From positions 18,662,217 through 18,726,216 of the forward strand of contig NC_046640.1 in the NCBI RefSeq assembly GCF_900324485.2: DNA of 64,000 nt, in the 5' to 3' direction. A program made the position numbers and the translations under genes. Source of the DNA: Mastacembelus armatus (Eukaryota > Chordata > Actinopteri > Synbranchiformes > Mastacembelidae). The notes beneath the pieces were generated by a model. That model worked only from the letters and a program-made list of their open reading frames with translations, was not told where the DNA came from and made no database searches. Positions 1-7,694 of the stretch are shown here, piece after piece (positions within the stretch are counted from its first letter, which is position 1; each line of letters opens with the position of its first letter).

Positions 1-753
1 AAACTACATTTCCCACAATGCCTGTCGACTGTGATACCCGCGATGTAACCGCTCCCCGCCACTAGACGTGTTTCCACGTCAATGCCAACAAGTGGAATTG
101 AGAGTTAAATAATAACCCCAAAATGTCCAGAAAGAGAAAAGTTGATAGAGATAGAAGACTGTTTCAAGAAAGATGGGAAACCGAATATTTGTTTGTGCTT
201 CAAGGAGAAAGACCGGTATGTCTTTTGTGGTACGAGGCGGTGTCGGTTGTCAAAGAGTAGCTATAATCTACGCCGGCATTTTGACACCAAACGCGGAGCT
301 AAGTACGCCAAAGCTAGCCTTCAAGAAAAGCAACAACTTGTCCAGCGCAGTTACCAATTTTTATTAGAGGCGTGAATTCGGATCTCTCTGTCACTGACGA
401 GCTGTTGAACGTTTGAACAAAGTTAATGTCATAACTTATGTTTGATTTTATTTTTCTTTATTCACTTGGATAGTTTGATCCTTGATTTATGGAGTTATCT
501 GGGTTTCATAACCTGACAAATTAAAAGGATTTATGTTATAACAGAGGAACGAGCAAACATATTTTTTCTGTGCAACTGTTTTGCTTGTAACTTGAATAAG
601 TAATAAATTCAGTTATTTGACATTAAGGACAAGTTACAATCATTTTACATTACATTCGGTTACATTTAGTTACATTTATAAGTTACATATGGCCCTTTGA
701 GGACAGCCATTATGCTGATGTGGCCCTCGGTGAAAATGAGTTTGACACCCCTG
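1..753 (+). mobile_element. hAT-superfamily DNA transposon, 3' part (decayed)
   Basis: From the ATG at 123 one frame reads MSRKRKVD, the typical start of the GTF2IRD2/ZBED-like hAT transposases of fish, followed by a BED-type zinc-finger region near 200-300. It is dead: the second finger cysteine reads Trp, stop codons follow near 260, and most of the transposase is missing between about 330 and 380, where finger-region sequence passes straight into a 3' tail. The tail ends in GAGTTTGACACCCCTG (738-753), the usual hAT terminal inverted repeat. The next 8 bases, GGCTAGAG (754-761), would be the 8-bp target duplication; the left copy lies outside the window. Nothing suggests a host gene here. 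Confidence 0.75.
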
Positions 754-761
754 GGCTAGAG

Positions 762-799
762 GGTTTTTGTGCAGGTCTGTCAGTGTTTGTGTCACAGTG
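762..799 (-). other. V1 recombination signal sequence
   Basis: On the minus strand the heptamer is CACTGTG (799-793), the spacer 22 bp and the nonamer ACAAAAACC (770-762). The heptamer differs from CACAGTG only at its central base; the spacer is one short of 23. Confidence 0.75.
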
Positions 800-1268
800 A
801 CAACCAGCTTCAGTACCAAACACCATGTACACAGTAATAAACAGCTGTGTTCTCAGGCTGCAGATTCAGTCCTGTTAATGTCACAGAACTATTAGAAGTG
901 TGTGTTTGGTATTTGAACTTGTTCTTCAAAGCATCATTTTGATAAAAGTCTCCTCCACCCCACATATGGAAAATCCACTCCATTGGTTTTCCTTCAAGCT
1001 GTCTGATCCAACCTGTTGCATAGCTGTTATCAGTCAGAGAATAACCAGAGACCTGACAGGTGATGGTCAAAGACTGTCCAGGCTGCACAGCCTTTGAGTC
1101 TGGCTGGATGAGATTGAGACTGTGAACACCTGTGGAAACAGAAATCAACATTATCTCCATCTTCCATCTGAATATTCAGTGTTTCTAATGTGTTTGTTAG
1201 TGTGAATCCACTGAAAGCGCCTCACAGGATCCAGCTGCCAGCAGCAGTATCAGAGCTACAGAGAACAT
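800..1268 (-). CDS. ighv: IGH V segment V1 (family C)
   Basis: Leader exon 1226-1268 (starts MFSVALILLLAAGS, 43 nt, donor GTGAG), V exon 800-1129 after a CACAG acceptor. The V domain has FR1 cysteine (LTITCQVSG), the FR2 tryptophan (TGWIRQ) and the FR3 end TAVYYC. FR3 is unlike V9 and V11 (Asn-, Ser- and Thr-rich where the others have SYSRDTSAG), and the coding end continues 31 nt past the last cysteine instead of 10-11, with an in-frame TGA inside it. V-to-D trimming could remove that tail. Promoter octamer is perfect. Likely usable, but the 3' end is odd. Confidence 0.85.
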
Positions 1269-1364
1269 GGTTGATGTTGAAGCTCTTCTGTCCTCTCACT
1301 GACACACAGACCCACACTGCACTTCCTTATGAGCTACATTCATTTACATATTGTTGAATCATTC

Positions 1365-1372
1365 ATTTGCAT
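1365..1372 (-). promoter_or_regulatory. Octamer ATGCAAAT, V1 promoter
   Basis: Consensus immunoglobulin octamer (Oct-1/Oct-2 site), about 95 bp upstream of the V1 leader ATG, in the sense orientation. Confidence 0.8.
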
Positions 1373-1941
1373 CTCACCAAAATCATTTTAAACATTCCAG
1401 ATGTTGATGTAGAAATCTTGTTGACATAGTGAGATGATGAGCAGCAACAGATGAAGCTGTAGTCACTGATCCAGCAGTTACATGTTTCTGTGTGATGTCA
1501 ATACAAATGTCTAGTTCAGTCTGTCAGTTAAGCTCAGTGATTAACTGGGGATTGTGTCTTTATAGTGACAAAGGTGAGAAGAGCTTGACACTGACTGTGT
1601 CCTAGTTTTATTATAACAAACTGCAGCGTTATTTTTTATTATTTCACTGCCACATTTTTATGTATTTTATAGGCCATTAACTGCACAATCAAGTGGCCAG
1701 AATTCATCTCACACCTTTAACATTTCACTATTTCTAACCTGTACAATAACTTCATCAGCCCATTGTGGTGTCCTTGGCTGTTTTGTAAAGAAAATGTATT
1801 ATTTATATTTTTTAATCATTATTGTTTTTGATTAATTAAGTTAATTTCCTACATTTCATTTTAAAAACATAAATTAACAATAAATACAAAACATTTTATT
1901 CTCAGAGTTTGAGAGAAATTTTGGATTGGATTTGGAACTCA
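1373..1941. other. Spacer upstream of V1
   Basis: AT-rich V-V spacer with no open gene. It is nearly the same as 19767-20338, which lies between V11 and V12, so it belongs to a duplicated V block. Confidence 0.7.
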
Positions 1942-1980
1942 GGTTTTTGTACAGCTGCTGAACCAACTCCAGTCACTGTG
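1942..1980 (-). other. V2 23-RSS (consensus)
   Basis: Perfect CACAGTG heptamer, 23-bp spacer, ACAAAAACC nonamer on the minus strand. Confidence 0.9.
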
Positions 1981-2429
1981 ACTCTCGAGCACAATAATAA
2001 ACAGCAGAATCTTCAGTTTTTAGACTGTTCATCTGCAGATACAGCTGCTGTCTGTTGTCATCTCTGGAGATGGTAAACCGGCCTTGGACTGACTGAGAGT
2101 AGGATTTGCTGCTACCACCACTGCTGCTAATGTAAGCAACCCACTCCAGTGTTTTTCCAGGAGCCTGTCTGACCCAGGCCATCCAAGAGCCACCAAAGTC
2201 AAATCCAGAGGCTGTACAGGTCAATGTGTGGGATTCTCCAGGCCTTTTAAGCACTGGTCCAGATTGTGTCAGAGTCTGACCATCAACACCTGTCAAGACA
2301 AACCAGAAAACAGTCAGTTGATGTAAGTTTGCACCTTCTTGAAAACAGATTGATGTCAAGCTTTGCAGATATTTTCTCACCTGCCCAGCAGATGGTTAAA
2401 AGCAGCAGTCCTGTCCTATAGTCCATCAT
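1981..2429 (-). CDS. ighv: IGH V segment V2 (family A)
   Basis: Leader exon 2381-2429 encodes [17 protein letters not shown]; donor GTGAG. V exon 1981-2289 starts [11 protein letters not shown] after a TTGACAG acceptor. Canonical residues are present: TCTASG cysteine in FR1, AWVRQAPGK in FR2, EDSAVYYC at the end of FR3, then 10 nt to a consensus RSS. CDR1 is [11 protein letters not shown]2 ISSSGGSS. No stop, frameshift or splice defect seen, so this looks like a functional germline V. With V1 it forms a block duplicated as V11-V12. Confidence 0.92.
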
Positions 2430-2511
2430 GTTAAACTGTGTGTCCACTGTTCTCTGTCGTCCTCTCTGCAGTCAGATAAGTAGAGGTGGAAGACATCTGA
2501 GTTTTGCATTG

Positions 2512-2519
2512 ACTCCTCC
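2512..2519 (-). promoter_or_regulatory. Octamer variant ATGCAAAA, V2 promoter
   Basis: Seven of eight match to the Ig octamer, about 85 bp upstream of the leader ATG. The same variant occurs at the same place in all intact family-A segments here. Confidence 0.65.
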
Positions 2520-2629
2520 TCTGAGAATGGTGTGAACCAGACTGGTCATCATAGACATTTCTTGTTTCAGTCAATATATAGTGAGAGTTGTGGTTTGAGT
2601 CTAATGAGTTTTCATTCAATCTGAATTTA

Positions 2630-3235
2630 AAAAGTTTTGAATAGGCTTCAGAAATTTATTTCTGTGTGGTAAAATCTGATTTTTCTGCTAATATTGTGTA
2701 ATGCTCAGAATAAGAAAGTTTTAGCTACAAACAAAAACTTTACAGAACTCAAAGTTTAAATATACTAAGACATTTTCTTGGTTAAATGTTACATGTTTTT
2801 TTACAATGTGAAGACCTTTAATATGATGGATATGTGCATTTATGTCATTTTTAAATCATGAGCCAGTTGAAAATTTTCAAAAATGTCAACATTGATTGCT
2901 TTTACGGAAAGTTTGTGTATGTGTGGTCTTAATGTCATATGTCAGATCAGTGGTCTGAAGGCTCCTAAACTGGTGACAAATGAAATGGAAAGAAAACTTT
3001 CTGAAGATGAACTTCTTGTTAGGCTCTAAGTTTTTAAAATCAGTCTAATTTACTGTTTACTAATGTTCAGTGACTTTACTGTCTGAGTAATTTAAATAAT
3101 ATTGATAAATTCAGGAACATATGAAATCAACCAACTGTTCCCTGTTTACTCCAAAAGTAAACTGGTCTGAAATCATTAGTGGTCTGAGGGCTCCTCCTCT
3201 GGTGGCTTCATGTTACAGGTTTTCAGGCACTGAGG
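2630..3235. other. Spacer V2-V3
   Basis: No gene. Paralogous stretches lie at about 11151-11597 and 22270-22752 (shared run around GTGAAGACCTTTAATATG). Confidence 0.6.
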
Positions 3236-3274
3236 GGTTTTTGTTCAGGTCTACTGATGGTTTGTGTTATTGTG
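3236..3274 (-). other. RSS of V3 pseudogene (heptamer CACAATA)
   Basis: Heptamer CACAATA (3274-3268), 23-bp spacer, nonamer ACAAAAACC (3244-3236). This RSS and its flank are of the type that follows family-B segments. Confidence 0.75.
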
Positions 3275-3440
3275 GGTCTCTGGCACAGTAATAAACTGCT
3301 GTGTCCTCCGTCTTCAGACTGTTCATCTTTAGATAAAGTTTACTGCTGGAGTCATCTCTGGAGAATAGCTGCTGAATAGCTGCTGAATGTGAATCCAGAG
3401 GCTGTACAGGTCAATGTGTGGGATTCTCCAGGCCTTTTAC
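3275..3440 (-). pseudogene. V3, internally deleted IGH V pseudogene
   Basis: The FR3 end matches V7 closely up to about 3362 and then jumps, through a short repeat of GCTGCTGAATAG, into CDR1 and FR1 of family A. FR2 and CDR2 are deleted. Upstream of FR1 it joins directly to intergenic sequence like that at 6051 and 23581, so leader exon, intron and promoter are gone. It is a fossil V with an intact-looking RSS. Confidence 0.85.
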
Positions 3441-4112
3441 CTATTTTTAATGTTAATATTAACATGACTCCTGGATTATTGGAACATATTAAAATCAACA
3501 CTAGAGTAACAATGATAGATGCAATAGAAACTTATTAACATTTAATTTTCAGTTATTTTGGGCACTAACTTGTATTTCTCTTTGTTTGTTTTAAACAAAA
3601 CTTATGACAGCAGACATGGTTATATTAATATTGTTAAATAATTGTCATGACTTTCTCATAAATGGTTAAAAATTCAGATAAATGTTTTATTCAGCTATAG
3701 ATACTTTTTTATTGCATATTGTTACAGTATATAAGTGAAACTGTAGTGTTTAATATATTCATTGAGCCAGACGTGTTTTGTGAATTATATAATGTAGGTG
3801 AGTATCAGATGAGACAGCAGGCTCTCTGAAGTGTTTCTAACAGCAGGATTAGTTGTTTCATTCATCTCACAAGAACAAATGTTCACAGAAGCTTTTGGTT
3901 ATATTTGTATATAACAAGTATATTCTTGGCTTTGTCTTTGTACAAGTAATTATTTTAAAAGTTATTATTGTTGTTATTTCCTTCGGGACAGACTTTATGA
4001 ATTTGTGTCATGTAGAGGAAAGTGTTTATTTATTAAAACAAAATGAAAGAAAATAGAGGAAAAACATGACATCATTACTAGAACCCATCAGGCTACTGAG
4101 TAGGCTGTTGTA
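3441..4112. other. Spacer V3-V4
   Basis: AT-rich, no gene. Related to 6051-6814 and 23581-24336, marking repeated block duplication. Confidence 0.6.
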
Positions 4113-4151
4113 GGTTTTTGTACAGCTGCTGAACCAACTCCAGTCACTGTG
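4113..4151 (-). other. V4 23-RSS (consensus)
   Basis: CACAGTG, 23-bp spacer, ACAAAAACC on the minus strand. Confidence 0.88.
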
Positions 4152-4600
4152 AGTCTCGAGCACAATAATAAACAGCAGAATCTTCAGTTTTCAGACTGTT
4201 CATCTGCAGATACAGCTGCTGTCTGTTGTCGTCTCTGGAGATGGTAAACCGGCCTTGGACTGACTGAGAGTAGTATTTGCTGCTACCACCACCATTGCTA
4301 ATGGCTGCAACCCACTCCAGTCCTTTTCCAGGAGCCTGTCTGGCCCATGCCATATAATAGCTGCTGAATGTGAATCCAGAGGCTGTACAGGTCAATGTGT
4401 GGGATTCTCCAGGCCTATTAACCACTGGTCCACATTCTGTCAGAGTCTGACCATCAACACCTGTCAAGACAAACCAGAAAATAGTCAGTTGATGTAAGTT
4501 TGCACCTTCTTGAAAACAGATTGATTTCAAGCTTTGCAGATATTTTCTCCCCTGCCCAGCAGATGGTTAAAAGCAGCAGTCCTGTCCTATAGTCCATCAT
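4152..4600 (-). pseudogene. ighv: V4, family-A V with lost leader splice donor
   Basis: Leader exon 4552-4600 and V exon 4152-4460 are both open, but the leader donor, GT in every other family-A member here, reads GG (minus strand 4551-4550). No other GT donor lies close by in a matching context. FR1 also carries an extra cysteine (TECGP for TESGP), and FR2 has AWARQ for AWVRQ. FR1 and FR3 cysteines and the FR2 tryptophan are present and the RSS is consensus, so it could still recombine but would splice poorly. Best scored as an ORF/pseudogene until transcripts are seen. Confidence 0.8.
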
Positions 4601-4672
4601 GTTAAACTGTGTGTCCACTGTTCTCTGTCGTCCTCTCTGCAGTCAGATAAGTAGAGGTGGAAGACATCTGAG

Positions 4673-4680
4673 TTTTGCAT
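4673..4680 (-). promoter_or_regulatory. Octamer variant ATGCAAAA, V4 promoter
   Basis: Family-A octamer variant about 75 bp upstream of the V4 leader ATG. Confidence 0.6.
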
Positions 4681-4829
4681 TGACTCCTCCTCTCAGGAAG
4701 GAGTGAACCAGACTGGTCATCATAGACCTTGTTTGATAAATGTAAAAAATATATGAATTTGAATTGAATTTGTGTAGTTGCCAAAGGTCGACTCTTATCT
4801 GGTGACAAAAGCACATCACAGACCTGAGA

Positions 4830-5223
4830 CGTGATTGGAGGAATTTCACTGAAATAAAAGCAAAGAGATCTATTTTTATTTCCCTGACAGAAAATCTTAA
4901 CTGAAAAAAACTGTTAATAGAATAATATAAATTAAAACTTTGCTCTTTAACTCATTGGAAGAGACAATGCAGGTGGTTTGAGTCAGGAAGAAGTTTCAGT
5001 TTCTAACATATCAGTGAAGCTGACTAAAGAGAACTAAAGATGCTAATTTTCTTTATGATTTACTGAATGTCATTATAGAAGAATAATCTATTTTATATTG
5101 TTTACACATTTTCAGTGCACTTTACTTTTGCAACACTGTTTTCTGTGAACTATGATAAAATCATTAGTGGTCTGAGGGCTCCTCCTCTGGTGGCTTCATG
5201 TTACAGGTTTTCAGGCACTGAGG
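4830..5223. other. Spacer V4-V5
   Basis: No gene. Near-identical to 12311-12704 and 25046-25437, each between a family-A and a family-B segment. Confidence 0.65.
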
Positions 5224-5262
5224 GGTTTTTGTTCAGGTCTACTGATGGTTTGTGTTATTGTG
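5224..5262 (-). other. V5 RSS (heptamer CACAATA)
   Basis: Heptamer CACAATA, 23-bp spacer, consensus nonamer ACAAAAACC. The first three heptamer bases, the ones most needed for cleavage, are kept. Confidence 0.8.
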
Positions 5263-5692
5263 GGTCTCTGGCACAGTAATACACAGCAGTGTCTTCAGGC
5301 TGCATGTTCTGTCCATTCAGAGTTGCTGTGTTGCTGGAAGAGTCTAAGTCAATACTGAACTTGTTCTTTAGTGAATCTTTGTAGTATGTGGAGTATCCAA
5401 CACGTGCACATCCAATCCACTCCAGTCCTTTCCCTGCAGGCTGTCTGACCCAATGTGTGTGGTAGCTGCCCACAGAATAAGAGACCTGACAGGTGATGGT
5501 CAGACGTTGACCTGGCTGCATAGTCACAGAGGCTGGCTGTGTCAGCTGTTGACATTTCACACCTGGTAAAAATAAAAAATATATTATGACAAATTATCAA
5601 GTGATACTGTAAAAATGAACAGTTTTCTATGTCAAATCTAGAGACTCACATGATCCAGCTGCCAACAGCAGCAGCAGAGCAACAGGAAACAT
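5263..5692 (-). CDS. ighv: IGH V segment V5 (family B)
   Basis: Leader exon 5650-5692 (MFPVALLLLLAAGS, 43 nt, donor GTGAG); V exon 5263-5562 begins VKCQQLTQPASV. FR1 cysteine in LTITCQVS, FR2 WVRQPAGKGLEW, FR3 end [15 protein letters not shown]1 YSVGSYH; CDR2 begins with an unpaired cysteine (IGCARVG) where V14 and V16 have Ser. TATA-like TATAAAAA (5750-5743) lies between octamer and ATG. Splice sites and frame look sound, so probably functional. Confidence 0.88.
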
Positions 5693-5770
5693 GTTTTCTA
5701 TTGAAAGTGATGTGTGAACTACTCTGACAGTCTGACTGGAGGTTTTTATAGGTATGAGGAAGGTCACTGA

Positions 5771-5778
5771 GTTTGCAT
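5771..5778 (-). promoter_or_regulatory. Octamer variant ATGCAAAC, V5 promoter
   Basis: Family-B octamer variant, with a TATA-like box about 20 bp downstream and the leader ATG about 80 bp downstream. Confidence 0.65.
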
Positions 5779-5779
5779 A

Positions 5780-6814
5780 GAATCAGACTCATAAGAGCTA
5801 CAGTGTTGGTGTGATCAGATCTAATAATAGTTGGTTCATTGTTCAGTGAAAACATGGCTGGAAATCAGCTCTGCCTTAGATATGAATGTTTCATTTCATT
5901 GCACATTTAACTGTAACATGTTGAAAAGGTCCCAGCATTTACTTTAACAGTTCCTGAAAACTATTAATTCCTAAGTTACTGTAATTACTTTTTAAAAACT
6001 TAAATACATCCTACTGTAATTAAAAACAATAAATATCATTACTACTTCAATATTAATATTAACATGACTCCTGGATTATTGAAGGCATATTAAAATCAAC
6101 ACTAGAGTAACAATGATGGTGAACAGCAATGGAAACAGGTTTAAATTCATCAGCACTGAATTTTCCAATTGCTTCATATTTATTTTTAATTTCTTTAGGC
6201 ACTTACTTATTCTTAATTTATTACTTATTTGTTTAGACAGGATCATATGAACAGTTTAAAATATTTGTTTTTGCCAAAATATATAAATATTTAGCTTAGT
6301 GAAGATTAAAGTGAAGATTAGAGAATCTAGAGGAAGAAACATGTCTCAGCCCATAGAGTTAATGTACATTCAGATATAAATTACTTTATTGTCTCGTTAT
6401 TCCACATTGTTTCAATTCATTGCAGTTGTCTTCTCTGAAAGATATACATGAAACTGTAGTGTGTGATTTACTCATTTAGCTATTTATTCTATAGTTATTA
6501 TATATTTAATGTAGGTCAGTAATGAGAAGAGACAGCAGGCTCCCTGAAGTCTTCATAACAGCTGGATTAGTTGTTTCATTCATCTTTGATCAAAGTCTCA
6601 CAAGAACCAAAATGCACAGGATCTTTTGGTAACACTGGTATAAAACAAGTACATTCTTGTCTTAGCCTTAATACACTGAAGAAATTATTGTAAAACTACA
6701 TTATAGGTGTCTTTGTGTTTTTAAACACCGTCTTTGATCTGCGACAAGAAAAAAATAAACTAATATATTATCATAATTACTAGAACCCATCAGGCTACTG
6801 AGTAGGCTACTGTA
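5780..6814. other. Spacer V5-V6
   Basis: AT-rich, no gene. Nearly the same as 23310-24336 between V14 and V15, showing a V5-V6 / V14-V15 block duplication. Confidence 0.7.
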
Positions 6815-6853
6815 GGTTTTTGTACAGCTGCTGAACCAACTCCAGTCACTGTG
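6815..6853 (-). other. V6 23-RSS (consensus)
   Basis: CACAGTG, 23-bp spacer, ACAAAAACC on the minus strand. Confidence 0.88.
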
Positions 6854-7302
6854 ACTCTCGAGCACAATTATAAACAGCAGAATCTTCAGTTTTTGGACTG
6901 GTCATCTGCAGATACAGCTGCTGTCTGTTGTCGTCTCTGGAGATGGTAAACCGGCCTTGGACTGACTGAGAGCAGTATTTGCTGCTGCTACCACCGCTGC
7001 TGATTTCAGTAACCCACTCCAGTCCTTTTCCAGGAGCCTGTCTGATCCAGCCCATCCAAGAGCTACTAAAGTCAAATCCAGAGGCTGTACAGGTCAATGT
7101 GTGGGATTCTCCAGGCCTTTTAACCTCTGGTCCAGATTCTGTCAGAGTCTGACCATCAACACCTGTCAAGACAAACCAGAAAATAGTCAGTTGATGTAAG
7201 TTTGCACCTTCTTGAAAACACATTGATTTCAAGCTTTGCAGATATTTTCTCACCTGCCCAGCCGATGGTTAAAAGCAGCAGTCCTGTCCTATAGTCCATC
7301 AT
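6854..7302 (-). CDS. ighv: IGH V segment V6 (family A)
   Basis: Leader exon 7254-7302, V exon 6854-7162, both splice sites sound. Frame open through TCTASG cysteine, GWIRQAPGK and the FR3 cysteine. Two oddities: the tyrosine before the FR3 cysteine is Asn (AVYNCAR), and CDR2/FR3 has KYCSQS with an additional cysteine where others have Tyr. Both may hurt folding; MTSPKTED replaces [11 protein letters not shown] is consensus. Potentially expressed, but the changes suggest relaxed selection. Confidence 0.82.
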
Positions 7303-7374
7303 GTTAAACTGTGTGTCCACTGTTCTCTGTCGTCCTCTCTGCAGTCAGATAAGTAGAGGTGGAAGACATCTGAG

Positions 7375-7382
7375 TTTTGCAT
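7375..7382 (-). promoter_or_regulatory. Octamer variant ATGCAAAA, V6 promoter
   Basis: Family-A octamer variant upstream of V6 leader. Confidence 0.6.
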
Positions 7383-7677
7383 TGACTCCTCCTCTCAGGA
7401 AGGAGTGAACCAGACTGGTCATCATAGACATTTCTTGTTTCAGTCAATATATAGTGAAAGTTGTAATTTGAGTCTAATAAGTTTTCATTCAATCTGATAT
7501 AAAAAAGTTTAAATAGGCTTCAAAAAATTATTTCTGTGTGGTAAAATCTGATTTTTTTTCTAATATTGTGTGTAATGCTCAGAATAAGAAACAGTTTTTG
7601 CTACAAACAAAAACTTTACAGAACTCAATGTTAAATATGTAAAGTTTTGTTCTTACTGCCCTGATACAAATTTTACC

Positions 7678-7694
7678 TTTAACAGAAAACAGAT
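7678..7694. repeat. Left target-site duplication of the LINE
   Basis: TTTAACAGAAAACAGAT here and TTTGACAGAAAATAGAT at 10526-10542 flank the LINE (15 of 17 match). The empty paralogous site near 18534 reads TTTTGACGGAAAATAGATG. Confidence 0.75.

Noticed and set aside
4602-4849. Repeated 62-70-codon minus-strand frames upstream of family-A leaders (also near 2431, 7304, 12084, 18153, 21945)
   Set aside because: They read through octamer and 5' UTR of the V promoters and repeat only because the promoters were duplicated.
5646-5855. 69-codon minus-strand frame over V5 leader and promoter, repeated at 23175
   Set aside because: It crosses the leader exon in a wrong frame; the true leader is MFPVALLLLLAAGS.
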